Shown here piece by piece: positions 38,051-49,142 of a stretch of 62,000 nucleotides of DNA; position 1 is the stretch's first letter, and every line of letters starts with the position of its first letter. The stretch comes from Cristatella mucedo (lineage: Eukaryota > Bryozoa > Phylactolaemata > Cristatellidae): assembly GCA_009760855.2 (NCBI GenBank), contig WPIO01000182.1, positions 292,501-354,500 of the forward strand. The letters are read 5' to 3'. The position numbers were made by a program, and so were the translations under genes. A model generated the notes under the pieces. It did no database searches. It was not told the origin of the DNA and saw only the letters and a program-made list of their open reading frames with translations.

Positions 38051-39460
38051 CCACTGCACTGTTGTTTGCCACCACCCCCCTTCCCTGACAGCAAATTATC
38101 CGTCGTTGGTTCATAGAGCCATTGCACTTTCAGCTATGAGTGCAGTGCCCATAGCAGCTGAGTGTCAGAGCCATTACTGCGTAGTTTGGCACAGAGCCAG
38201 CTCTCACTTCACTCTCGTCCTGCTATAGGCACTATGCACATCGTAGCCGAAAGTTCGCTGGCACTACGACCAAACGACGGCGTATTAGCTGCCCCGGAAG
38301 CCCGATGGCTATCAGGAAGGAGCAACCAGGCTTCCAGAGTAGGGACCCAACGGGCGTTGCCGGCAGCACCACTTTCCGGTAGTCTTCCAGGCAGACTGAA
38401 GCCCCCAATCCCCCCTCCGACGTGTATAGCACGATGCCTCGCGAGGCGGCAGCGACTGTCGAATTGTTGTGTAGCTTGGACATACAAGGCTGTGTAAAAA
38501 CTAGAAAATACAGAGCTACCGAAAGCACATAGCCGTCTGCCTTCGTATTAGGCAGAATACTCTCGCCTCCTCGAGAAGGAACGATCATCATGCAGCCTCT
38601 ATAGTTTTTTTGTGCTGCCAGTGCTCTACAGATTGACCTGTTGTAACTACCGTTCGACTGTAATCAACACAAGATCCTGGATTTCAATTTATACTAACGC
38701 GATAGCAAATTGTGAAAACGCAGGAATCCGGAAAGACAGTTGCAATATTATACTAAAAAGACCTTTGTTTTTTGCGTTCAAGGACAGTCAGTAACGATAA
38801 AAGCCAGAACCGTACAGCTCTACTACCCTTTTTGAGTGACTTAACCGTGTGAGTTCGCTTGGGGCTGCGCCATGAATTTGCCGTTGATTCCGCGGGAGCT
38901 CATCCGGTTCGCCATTTGGCTCAGGCACTGGCTACCTGGCCGTAAGCTTGAGCATCGCAAAGACAGATTAACCTCTCCAATGTCAGCCGAACTAAAATAT
39001 TTGAAAACTAGTCGACTGTCTATGCTCAAAAAGTGCATGCCCGAATTACGCTGTGCTCATATTCGTTCTAGGTGAACAGTTGTTACGGGCATTCCATGCA
39101 GCGACTACTTTTTACGCTGGTTGTTAGCCATCCTTGGCTTGGCGTTGAGTAAGCGACGAGCAGAGAAATGATAGCCACCAGTCGACGACGCGTTCGGTCG
39201 TAGAATCTTTCACCGCTCGCTCGTCGTTTTTATGCCGCCAACGCAAACATTCCAAGGGCTAACCTGACCAGCGGGACACAGCTTAGTGTGCGGGAATACG
39301 CAGCTCTCCGACGCCACGCCTAGCAGCTGTCCTTCACATGTACTAGAGCTCGCTCACTGCCTGCGGACTCGCTTCGCTGAGTCATAGTAGAATTACACAT
39401 ATATTGCATGTCACTCTCGACAGTGCCGGTCGCCATCTTGTCGCGCGACTGAGGAAATAT
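38051..39460. other. intergenic DNA downstream of the TMEM64-like gene
   Basis: No gene, domain or repeat family was recognised. Confidence 0.4.
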
Positions 39461-39462
39461 AA

Positions 39463-39540
39463 GAATAATAACAATGATGCATTTGATATAGCGCCCCCAG
39501 AGAACTCAATCTCTTTCTAGGCGCTTTACATTTGCTACAA
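39463..39540 (-). mobile_element. L2-like LINE 3' tail fragment
   Basis: (AAT)n-like start, then ATAGCGCCCCCAGAGAACTC and AATCTCTTTCTAGGCGCTTT, the reverse complement of the LINE tail. Confidence 0.85.
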
Positions 39541-39600
39541 AGGAGGGTGGACGGACTTTCTCGCTTTTAATGGTAGCGATATATAAGAGTAGGGGGAGGC

Positions 39601-39702
39601 TAGTGTTGCCATTCCACCGAAGCGAGCATGACCTTCGTGAGCTTCGGTGACCTATCATGACCTTCATGATAGTGTTGCCATTCCACCGAAGCGAGCACGA
39701 CC
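39601..39702. repeat. 33-bp direct repeat, 69 bp apart
   Basis: TAGTGTTGCCATTCCACCGA and following bases at 39601-39633 recur at 39670-39702 with one mismatch. The spacer holds CTATCATGA/TCATGATAG, itself an inverted repeat. Confidence 0.9.
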
Positions 39703-40440
39703 GGTCAATCTTTAGCCAGTCGCGAGAGCTTGCAAAGATGCCCGTATTGCCACATCCTCCGGTCACCTTATCGGTACGTAGTGGATTCTTATCCTGCCAG
39801 GAAAATGAGAGTCCGACTAACATGATAATTCGTTCGCGTCAACTATGTAAAGTCAGAATTAAGTTCAGACCCTGCCGTTTGTACTTTACGGTTCGCAGAG
39901 TCCGGCGGCTGTGGTCTCCGCTAGTCACATTCGGAGGACGGGCTCCGCGGCGCCAAATGATAAGTGCGTTTGCCGGAGCTTGCTTGCGGTGGAGGCCTGA
40001 GTTAGTTTCGTAAGTTCTTGGAGCTGGGAGGCGAATAGGTTTCGCACCGTTTGGAGGCGCGATCGGCAGGAAATATCGTTTCTCTGGGGGACGCAGACCG
40101 TTCGCTGTGCTGCGAGGGCTCCGCTTGAGTTCTGCGTTAATGCGTGAGCTATTTGACGCTTTTTAAGTAACTGTTTACCTTTTGCTCAGTAGCGCACTAA
40201 TCTAGTGCTCCCCTGTCACGACGCAGCCCCATAATAAAATTTAGAATGGCATTCCAGCCTCAATCGCAAATTTCCCCTGTAGCGGCTGCGCAAGTCCGAC
40301 AAAACTCGCCTCCTTGGCAAGTTTGGGCTTTAAAAATGACGGTTAATTTTGCCTCTATTGAGTTTCCAAGCGCCTTCGACTTTGCTTTGACAAAGCCTGC
40401 GTTCATTTTTCCATGCTCGCCGACCAGACCAGACCGCTGT
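39703..40440. other. intergenic DNA, no feature recognised
   Basis: Mixed composition with no recognisable gene. Confidence 0.4.
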
Positions 40441-40445
40441 CTTAA

Positions 40446-40518
40446 TATATTATACATATATATATATATAATTCATTTGTATAGCACCCCAAGATATATA
40501 TATATATATATATATATA
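40446..40518. repeat. (AT)n around a SINE-A tail scrap
   Basis: Two (TA)n runs flank ATTCATTTGTATAGCACCCC, the reverse complement of the last bases of SINE family A. Confidence 0.75.
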
Positions 40519-40920
40519 AGCAATGTGTCGGTAATATGCATTATACTGTGTGCAATTCGAGAAAGAAAGTGCTCTCTCATGCTACAGAGAGCAGAGTACA
40601 CACCCGGATGGAATGGTCGATGCACATGTCTTGTACGAGGGAGGTTACTAGCCATTCTGCAAATGAACCTGTGTGAAATGCACGGTTTGGCACGAGTACT
40701 TTATTTTCCAGATTTGTTTCCCTCTGATAAAGCTCATCAAGCTGTTAGCAAGCAATCGGTGGATGGTGGGTGTGATGCTCGTAACCCGAACCCATAATCG
40801 ACCCGCTGACTTTTTTTGAAAAAGTATTACGTATTTGCGTGAGAGCGTGCGATTATATGTGCGACTGTGTCCGTCGCTTACCAGCTGAGCCCGGGCCAGC
40901 CTCGAGTGGCTGTCACTCCA

Positions 40921-40966
40921 GAATATATATGCATATATATATATATATATATATGCATATATATGC

Positions 40967-41016
<50 letters not shown>
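40921..41016. repeat. (AT)n / (GT)n compound microsatellite
   Basis: ATATAT with ATGCAT interruptions, followed by (GT)n to about 41016. Confidence 0.95.
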
Positions 41017-41405
41017 ATGCAGAGCATTCAGCTCGTGTGAGCCCTACGTGCAGGTTTGGTACTCGACGAGCAAAAGAGAACAATAAAAAGCAAAAGCTTA
41101 ATTCGGAGAGCAGACGTTTAAGGAAGAGCGAAAATAGTCAAGAACATACGGCTTGAAGTAGATGCGCTAGAATAGGAAAATTAGACAACAGGAAGCTCCG
41201 TGGCGTGTTTGACTGATCCACTCACCGCAAGCTCTGATAATAGCCCCCTGAAATGGTGACGTGCTATTTATTTTTGCAAACTAGATTCAAATAAAAGACA
41301 ATGGACAATCGCGCGTCTGTGCTCAGTCATCAGGGCCTTCGGATCACAGCCTTTGCTTTGCCCGAGTGCATTTTTTTAAACAGTTGCGCATTATGAAACT
41401 ATGTG
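41017..41405. other. intergenic DNA, no feature recognised
   Basis: No gene or repeat family was recognised. Confidence 0.4.
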
Positions 41406-41408
41406 CAT

Positions 41409-41572
41409 CGCAGGTAAGCTCACTAGGTAAGGCGGTTGCTTTTCATGATTACGGTCCTGAGATCGTGGGTTCGAATCTTGCGGTGGGCGATTCTTTATTG
41501 CGGCTGCAAGCGGTGACGATAGCCTTTAAGGCTCTTCTGTCGCTGTACAAAAAGAGGCTGTTAAATCAGCTA
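41409..41572 (+). mobile_element. tRNA-derived SINE family B
   Basis: AGCTCACTAGGTAAGGCGGT head, GTGGGTTCGAATCTTGCGGT B-box region, GCAAGCGGTGACGATAGCC body and AAAGAGGCTGTTAAATCAGC end. Confidence 0.9.
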
Positions 41573-42090
41573 CAATTTCATTCGTATAAGGGTGACGGCA
41601 ATAGATTTTTTATAACGCCCCATGGGACCTTTCTTTTTCCCTGCGTACATTGCCTGCCTGTGAGGGATTGATTAAGTGTTACTAACAGTAACTCCCACTA
41701 CAGCGAAGTTGGCCTTTGTATGCTTTCACAAGCTTCTTGCAGCATGACAGTTGTGCTTTTGGATGCTTGCCCAAGCAGGCCAAATTGCTTTTCATGAACT
41801 GTATGCCTTTTCTTCGCATTTAGCGAGTTTTAAAGTGCCTGAATAGAGAATGAGTTCGCCTAGGGCAGGATAAAAGAGTCATTGCTAGGATTATAGCCAG
41901 CAATTTTTCTGGCGGCCAAGCGTACCTTGAACCTAGAGAGGCAGAAGCGAAAGTCATTGTAGCTGCAGCCGTGCGATCAATTCTGTTTAGCGCATTATCA
42001 GAGCCGAATAAGACAGGCTTCCTTCAAAATATACTGCAATTTCACGAGATAGCCAAACTTTCCTGTTCGTGGATTCGTGACCTATCGTGG
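41573..42090. other. intergenic DNA, no feature recognised
   Basis: Nothing recognised apart from a short SINE-A-like phrase GAATAGAGAATGAGTTC near 41840. Confidence 0.4.
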
Positions 42091-42109
42091 AAGCAACTAT
42101 CGAATGCTC

Positions 42110-42385
42110 CGGCGTAGCTATCTGAATTAGTTGCTCACCGATGACAATATGCTCCTGCTTCCGACTGTGGCACGTCTTTTCCCGCCGTCCTGAGCTGCTA
42201 CTTCCATGGTACTCACTTTCTTGAGTGCCCGGCTGACTCAGCTATGCTTCTGACTTTCTGTTTGTTGCTTAAGTCGTTTGGCCGCGGCCTCTTAAGTTTT
42301 TGTGAGTGCGTCATAGAAAACTCTACTGCATACCACCCACTCCGTCTTTTTGGCTTTGTGGGCTTGCAGATGAACATTGCTTATA
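42110..42385 (+). mobile_element. LINE family-2 C-terminal and 3' relic
   Basis: Broken frames read CGTSFPAVLSCYFHGTHFL, followed by the shared 3' segment CATAGAAAACTCTACTGCAT ... GGCTTTGTGGGCTTGCAGATG, as at 43500 and 51460. Confidence 0.6.
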
Positions 42386-42905
42386 CACAATTAATTGTGC
42401 ATGGTATGTCTAATTTCTCACTGCGGACATTGATCCTCGGTTCTTAGATTACTCGCAGCAGGCAACTCTTACCTTGTGCGAATTTGCATCCGGTGCTGAC
42501 AAAAGTAGCAAACAGTTAGCGAGTTGAGGTGTGACTCTGGAGTGTCCTTGCGAAGTCCTAATGTATTGCATTCCACCGCCATCATAAGTTTCTAGACTTT
42601 TAAACTCTATAATTTTGAGTGAATGTAACTTATGTGAGTAGGTCACGTAAGCGGAAGGCACTGCTGATTTGCTAGCTGACGCTCACCACTAAGAGACCCC
42701 GAGTAATTTGCAGGTATAGAAGTGCTTTAAAAGAAGCACTTTGATAACTAAAATTGAAAATTTAATTCAAAATTCGCTTTTCAATAAAAATGGAAAGTTC
42801 TATAGGTATCGACTCGCATATCTATACGGCAACCACTTTCCAGCTTATTGGTAAGTTCTTGAAGTTTCAAACAAAGGATTTCGACAAATACTTTCATGGT
42901 ACCGA
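42386..42905. other. intergenic DNA, no feature recognised
   Basis: No gene or repeat family was recognised. Confidence 0.4.
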
Positions 42906-42911
42906 GATAAA

Positions 42912-43071
42912 TATCGTTAATTTGCATAGCGCCATAACAGAACGTAATCTCTATTCAGGCACTTTACATATGCTCAGGGGCTCAAGCCCACGACCTCGGT
43001 CTTGAAATACGTTCACCATGACCTTGGTTCTAGGCGAGCACCCTGACCACTGGGCCAAACCAGCGCGGCAG
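42912..43071 (-). mobile_element. SINE family A
   Basis: Minus strand: GCGCTGGTTTGGCCCAGTGG head, GGTCGTGGGCTTGAGCCC B-box region, GAATAGAGATTACGTTCTG tail. Confidence 0.88.
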
Positions 43072-43409
43072 AGATGGTTTCTTCCTTCCCGAGCCAGTAT
43101 GTGGACATAAAAAATTATGCATGGCATTGATTAGTGAAGAGTCTGCGAGCGGCTGAAAATATCTGCAAAGAATTCTCCAGAACTAGAAACATAGCTGAAA
43201 AACCTAGAGGCACCAGCCATCTTTGGACCGACTTGACGGGCGTGTCGCGTGGCTTGGCCGCTCGACACGACCCTTCAAACTTTAAATAATCGGGTACAGC
43301 CGGCAAGCCTAGGTCTGGCCCCTGCTTGGCTAACTCCTGGTTCCACCCTATGCTAAGCGTATAATCTTATCATCAACGGTATTAATGCAAATAATGGTGG
43401 TTATATTTC

Positions 43410-43590
43410 CTCTGCTTTTATTGGCACGCTTCAGCTTCTCATTCTCAAAAAATGCGAGCTTGATCGACTGCTGACGAGATACTGTCGCTTAGGCTGTGAG
43501 TGCGCTATACAAAACTCTCCTGTGTAACACCCACATGGTCTTTATGACTTTGTGGAGTTACTGACGGAGATACATTACATTACATTACCA
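43410..43590 (+). mobile_element. LINE family-2 3' end with (TTACA)n tail
   Basis: GCTATACAAAACTCTCCTGT, ACTTTGTGGAGTTACTGACG, then ATACATTACATTACATTACC. This shows the tail repeat of the second LINE family. Confidence 0.65.
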
Positions 43591-43591
43591 T

Positions 43592-43735
43592 TGCAGCTCG
43601 ATTCGGCCAGGCAGTCAAGGTACTCGCCCCGACCAAATTCTTGTCGAGGTCGTGTGCTCGAGCCCGTAGCATAAGTGAAGTGCGTGAATAGAGATTATGT
43701 TCTTTTACGGTGCTATACAAATGAATATTTTATTT
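43592..43735 (+). mobile_element. SINE family A
   Basis: CTCGATTCGGCCAGGCAGTC head, GGTCGTGTGCTCGAGCCC B box, GAATAGAGATTATGTTCTTT then TACGGTGCTATACAAATG tail. It sits immediately after the (TTACA)n tail of a LINE. Confidence 0.85.
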
Positions 43736-43739
43736 TTCA

Positions 43740-45620
43740 TGATACAAGTAATTATAACGCAGCCCTCAAGCCCTAACATTTGGTTTCCAAGTCCAATTTC
43801 TGAATTGTTCACAATACTAACGTCTCACGATTTTTGAGACTATAAACACAACTTTTTCTGAGACATGTTCCAATAAATTGAGTAAAGGCGCATATCACTC
43901 AGAGAAAAATAATGCTGCAACCGTACTGCAGCTGCTAAATGTTCTAACGGAGGTTTCGTGCGAAGACGGGAGAGCGCCGCGTAGCATTGCATGGCAGATC
44001 ATTAGCCCCAAATTTCCAGAGCGAGGTCTTGTCTCTCGCAGTAGAGAAGCAGGAGTGCGCAGCGACGCCGCACCTGCACCTGTCCCGCCTGCTCTGCTCG
44101 CAGTAAGACACCGACATGCTGACCAGGATGGCCGCCGGTTGCATGACAGCCATTTTAAATATTTCGAGAGATCGCGAGTCGCATCGATCTATTAGAACGA
44201 AAGGCAAAGAGTCCACGATCACTCACCTCCGGCTGGCTACTTATCGCGGTCCCAAGGCGGCCTTGCCAACGTGCAACGGCGCACTACGACGCCGTGATGG
44301 CTTGCCTCGCGTGCGGCGTTCGTTATTCTGATAGCGCTCAAACTTAGACTCGAACCCAGGGAAATAGTCAGCAAGTTGGCTCTTTGATCTCTTTTCTTTT
44401 GAGTAGGCCGAGCGGTTTGATTTTGCCTGATGCTGTAATACGGAAGTGGGGACGGAGGAGGGGCGAGTGTTTTTTACCACGTTAATGATCGCACATTAGC
44501 TGGCACGGTCGGATCGTAGCAAAATGGCGTTTGAAAATTGTGCATTTTCTGTACTTTTGTTTGTGCATGATTGTGCAACGAGAACGTTATCACTGCTTTT
44601 GTTGACGATTAGAGAAGATCCTTAACAAATCATGGATATCATAATTGGATTTGCTAAACTAAAAGTTTACAATACATTGTTTTGTTTAAGTTCAATAATT
44701 TTTAAATTTAAACATTTTTTTCAATGCAAGTTTAAGCCTAGAGTATTAGTTGTTTCCAGCAACCCTTATGTTTATTTATTACAATGACTGCTTAGTAGCA
44801 ACGTTTTCGTAAATTTTTTCGCTGGTCGTTTTCAATAATTGTCTTTTTCTGAAGTATTGCGTTTCCCCCTGGCTTCCAACGCGCGACCTTCGTGAGATTC
44901 TTCGTTGGTCTTTTATTGTTGCTGCGCTTGAAAAACGTTGTGTTGATGTAAAGCGGAAGTTTCCCTCGTTGTTGGTATCTCACATTGTTGTTTATGATAG
45001 ATGCGCGTATATTAGTGCTTAGCTCTTTTTTTATTCTAATCCATTCCAGTCAAAATAGAGAATCGTTTCTCAAAAGCAAACGCTTTTCTTGCTAATTCCT
45101 TTTTATTGCTACATTGAAAATAGAAAGGCTGAATCTTGCATGCTCATCCTTATTAAATATTGACACATTACTTTGCTCACCTTCGCGCAAATTTGTGCCA
45201 TTATCATTTCCCAGCACCTCGAGTCGTGTCTCAATGCACTTCCACATTGCAACTAATGGCATCGCACACTCGCAGCGGCCTTACTAGGGTACTAGGCTTC
45301 GGCGCGCCAGGCATGGCGGGAAAGATTTAAAATTCCCAAATTTGTCGCGCTTCTGCTTCTTCCTCAATCTGTCCGACGAGTTGCCGCTGGCGCGACAGGC
45401 AGACGCCTTCAGGTGCGCGCAGTCGCCGTGCTGCTTCTTATTTCCCGAGTCTCCCCGCTCTCTTCCGGAACTTCTCCACCACGATTTTTCTAGCGAGAAC
45501 GTCTCTTTCTTTCAGCTTCCGCCGCTCAGCTTCAGCCTCGTTCTGGCGTTTCTCCATCCGTAGTCGCTGGCGAGAACGCCTTTTCCGGTCAGCTTCTGCT
45601 AATACTAGATTTTGATTGAT
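43740..45620. other. intergenic DNA, no gene supported
   Basis: It contains a GC-richer patch at 43950-44480 and an AT-rich stretch at 44490-45170. A GGCGGGAAA motif near 45318 resembles an E2F site. No coding exon is supported. Confidence 0.35.
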
Positions 45621-45628
45621 ATTCGCTG

Positions 45629-45776
45629 AGCTGGTTTGGTCCAGCGGTTAAGGTGGTCGTCCCGACCAAGTGCTGGCTGAGGTCGTGGGCTCGAGCCCCG
45701 AGGCATATGCGAAGCGCCTGAATAGAGATTAAGTTCTCATTGGGCACTATACAAATACAAATGAATTATATTCATC
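45629..45776 (+). mobile_element. SINE family A, well preserved
   Basis: GAGCTGGTTTGGTCCAGCGG with A box TGGTCCAGCGG, B box GGGCTCGAGCCCC, CGCCTGAATAGAGATTAAGT then TCTCATTGGGCACTATACAA, ending in an AT-rich tail. Confidence 0.92.
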
Positions 45777-46585
45777 AAACAAATATACTTGATTTAAATA
45801 ACAAGTCTACCATTGACTCGCTAATCATTTAACGGCATTGGTGAAATTCGCACTTTGTACTAATTGGGCAGCTTTTCCAATACGCCAGCTGTATCTACGT
45901 CAAGCTGACGCTTGGAAGCAGCAAAAGCGCTCTGTCGTCATTGCTGGCGTAGTGCAAGGAGCGTTAGTCGCCAGAATACATGAGCTCCCTAAGAAAGCAC
46001 TTTAAATACTAACCCATTAAAGCATTCCAAGTTTTTAGTTTTTTAATGTCAATTGTGAGAGTGCAAGTTGTAATGTCCAAAAAATTGTAAATTATCTCCT
46101 TTTTTGACACTTATCATTGCTCTACCTTTTTTCGTACGACTCTGTAAACATAACGAAAGTGTTAAATGTAAGTGTGACTCTTGGACGGACTAACATACCG
46201 AGCTTATTACACGTGCAGATAGACAAATAAAAACCTCTGTTTACAGGACCCACCGGACGTAAGTCGAGAACTATAGAGGTTGATGTTTTGACTAAATTCA
46301 AACCGCATGAGCATAGCATACGGCTTAAATGCAGCTTAACGGCTTGAACACTATTTCTTTTTGCAGGGAACCATCTGCCGCTAAGATTATTCCAGAGTCA
46401 CTCTTATTCATTCGCCTGAAGTAGGCAGATGCGCCGGGGCTACTAACCGCTGTTTCGACCGGGTGCTGCTTTCAGCAGGACGAGTGGACCGCCGGCCGAG
46501 ATTTCTTAGCGTACAAAGCTTGCTAGAGTACTTTTCGCTTAACTTCTGAGGCAAGGAGACTCTTCCCGATCGTAACGGTGTGATG
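45777..46585. other. intergenic DNA, no feature recognised
   Basis: AT-rich, no gene or repeat family recognised. Confidence 0.4.
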
Positions 46586-46588
46586 TTG

Positions 46589-46757
46589 GTGAGCCGTAAT
46601 GGCTCACTCGGTAAGGCGGTTGCTTTTCACGACCTCGGCCCCGAGGTCGTGGGTTCAAATCCTGTGGTGGGCGATCCTTTATTGCCACTGCAAGCGGTGG
46701 TGATAGCCGTCAAGGCTCTTCTGTCGCTGTACAAACAAGAGGCTGTTAAATCAGCTT
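46589..46757 (+). mobile_element. tRNA-derived SINE family B, well preserved
   Basis: ATGGCTCACTCGGTAAGGCG (A box), GTGGGTTCAAATCCTGTGGT (perfect B box GGTTCAAATCC), GCAAGCGGTGGTGATAGCCG body, ending AGAGGCTGTTAAATCAGC. Confidence 0.93.
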
Positions 46758-47595
46758 GCATTTATTTATTCATGTTAGACTGTGTATGTCGATTAACCTC
46801 TGGTCACCTTGAGCCATTCGTCAGCGGACGCTCGATCCAACAAATCGGTGGGCTCGAAAGCACTATGCGAAGGAACCGGACAACAATTCCACTTGACCCC
46901 TTCAACTCAAAGGATGGCCAAGCAAGAATGCGAAGCCCGTGCAAGAGAGCACGCTAGAACGGGCAAGCACGCTCACAGACGCACATATACATGCATACAC
47001 CTAGCCAGCAAGTCCCGTAGCATGGACGGCCGAAATGCAATGCGGTCAGCTAAGAATATGCCGGCTATGCGTCCGTCCATCCGGCCCCCCACCAAAGGTG
47101 GGAGGCCGGATGGACGATGGCCCTTGATTCCGGGCAATCGGGGGGGGGTGGGTGGGGTGGGGGACTCGGAGCTCGTCGGCTGTGACGTGGAATCTGATGC
47201 TCCCGGCTGCTCAGTATCCAAATCCCAAAGCATGGATAGCTGGCGTTCCTCGATGATGCTGTCAACCACGGGTTTGGTATTTATGGAAGAGATGCCCCGC
47301 CTTCAACAGTGCTTCGGTACAAGAGTCTCCCCTGCATTGGCTTCGTTGTCTCCCCCTGCACTGGCTTCGTTGTCTTCGGCTTGCCTCCGCATCACAATGT
47401 ACCTCGAGCTCCCAGTAGTACTATCTCCCCGGTTATTGTAGGTGCATGCGATATTGTCATAAAGACATTTAATTAAACAGCCGCTCGTCCTGCTCTAGCC
47501 CTGCGACAATGACGCGGCGGCGGGCAGCGTAGCTGGGACAGGGAGTGAGCGATCGGTCGGAAAATAGATTATCCCCATAGTATCGGTTACATACG
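46758..47595. other. intergenic DNA with one hairpin
   Basis: No gene recognised. It holds a G-rich tract at about 47140-47165 and the inverted repeat at 47075-47115. Confidence 0.4.
47075..47115. repeat. 19-bp inverted repeat, 3-nt loop
   Basis: Arms 47075-47093 and 47097-47115 pair with one mismatch around AAA. They start GTCCATCCGGCC and end GGCCGGATGGAC. Confidence 0.9.
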
Positions 47596-47599
47596 CACA

Positions 47600-47780
47600 T
47601 TAATAAAATAATATATTTGTATAGGGCCATCAGAGAAATCAATCTCTCTCAAGACTAATATCGGCAGTTTACTACATATGATGTACAGGAAGCACGATCA
47701 CATGGTTAGTGGTAAAATGCATGATTGCAGTAAGCATTGCATGCTTTGAGGTGACATGCACATTGCCAACATCTAACTGT
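47600..47780 (-). mobile_element. L2-like LINE 3' UTR and tail
   Basis: TTTGTATAGGGCCATCAGAG then AATCAATCTCTCTCAAG, followed by GAAGCACGATCACATGGTTA as in the next copy. Diverged. Confidence 0.65.
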
Positions 47781-47959
47781 AGTAAATAATAATAAAAAAT
47801 TTATTTTAGCGCCCTCGGAGTACTCAATCTCTCTCTAGACACTTTATATTGCAGCAAATGAAGCACGATCGAATGGTTAGTGGTAGCATGCTCAATAAAC
47901 AGCAAGAATAACATGGTTATGGGTGACATGCACACGGTCAGCATGCAAATACGGTTAAA

Positions 47960-48108
47960 TATAAAATATAATTCATTTATATAGCACCCCAAGAGAACTT
48001 AATCTCTTTTCAGGCGCTTCACATGTGCCTCGGGGCTCGAGCCCACGATCTCAAGTCAGACCTTAGTCGGGGTGAGCAGCTTAACCGCTAGACCAAACCA
48101 GCTCGGCT
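47960..48108 (-). mobile_element. SINE family A inserted in LINE 3' UTR
   Basis: Minus strand: GCCGAGCTGGTTTGGTCTAG head, ATCGTGGGCTCGAGCCCCGA B box, AAAGAGATTAAGTTCTCTTG then GGGTGCTATATAAATG tail. Confidence 0.9.
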
Positions 48109-48152
48109 AGTGGCAGCAGGTAGTGACATCGTGCACAGTTTCAACACGTATG

Positions 48153-48292
48153 AGGAGCTGGTTTGGCCCGGTGGTTACGGTGCTCACCCCAACCCAGGTT
48201 TGGCCTAGGTCATGAGCTCGAGCTCTGTGGCATACGTATGTGAAGCGCCCGAACAAAGATATTATACGGACGCTATACAAATGAATTGTATA
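48153..48292 (+). mobile_element. SINE family A inserted in LINE 3' UTR, opposite orientation
   Basis: AGCTGGTTTGGCCCGGTGGT head, GGTCATGAGCTCGAGCTCTG B-box region, CGCCCGAACAAAGATATTAT tail. With the copy at 47960 it forms an inverted SINE pair about 45 bp apart. Confidence 0.88.
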
Positions 48293-48799
48293 TTTTTTAT
48301 AATCACACAAAGAACGAATCACAAGGACCACTAAACCCCGTGATAAAACGGATGCGTTTTTAGCTGCTTCTTAAATGTCGTCAAGTCTGAGGGTGTCGTG
48401 ACGTCAGTCGGGGGTGAGTTCCGGGCTTTAGGAGAGTGCGAACTGAAGGCGGGTCTCCAAAAGATTTGAGTTTCATACGAGGTATTGCTAAACGATTTGA
48501 TTAAGAAATGCAGGTGGTACGATGCCTAGCCTTATGGGGGAGTATATCTGATAGGTAGGCTGGAGCCAGAGAATGAAGGGACCTAAAAGTGAGCGGCAGA
48601 ACCTCGAAGTCGATTCAGGTCGGCTAGATTTGAAGCCGATACAGGTCGGCGAGAAGGAGTGTGATGTGGCAACTACAACGCTCACGACTGGCAAGCCTGG
48701 CTTCAGAGTTTTGCACCCAACTGTAAGTGCCCGATTGCACAGGCCGGTAGACCAGCAAGCAGTGAGTTACAGAAGTTGAGACTGCATGCACACTGAACC

Positions 48800-49142
48800 G
48801 GCTAGCCAGGGTCAGAGCTCTACCCTCTGACCCTGGGTCTGTGCACCGACTGTCGGCGCCTGGCAGGTTAGTCTATCGCCGCTACAGCATACTGCCCATA
48901 CTGGGTATGTGTTTCCGGGAGTAAAAATATTTTCCATAATCATTTTCGTAGTCGCACGTATCAAGAGGCACGGCCTAGACTTTTCGACCAAAGTGTTCAC
49001 GTGACTTAAATCCTGTGCTGGGTTATTTCCGCCATTAGTGTTGTTGTTCTGCATCGTGTCCTTGACGCTCGGAGTCGTCGGGTTTTTACTCAGCTGTTCC
49101 TACTATCTGCGTAGAGAACAAACTAAGTAGCGGCCCAAAGGA
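48800..49142 (+). promoter_or_regulatory. 5' flank of UBE2H
   Basis: Lies between a LINE remnant and the UBE2H start codon. It contains CTACCCTCTGACCCTGGGTC-like local repeats and presumably the promoter and 5' UTR. No core motif is clearly identifiable. Confidence 0.3.

Larger units (their letters stand above)
47783..48790 (-). mobile_element. L2-like LINE, C-terminus and 3' UTR, with SINE insertions
   Basis: The tail is at 47785-47850 (TAGCGCCCTCGGAGTACTCA then ATCTCTCTCTAGACACTTTA). The 3' UTR continues to about 47955. Two SINE-A copies interrupt it, and the ORF2 C-terminus resumes at about 48300-48780 on the minus strand, including the region equivalent to LHWLPVKQ and NLVCR. Frameshifted, inactive. 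Confidence 0.8.
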
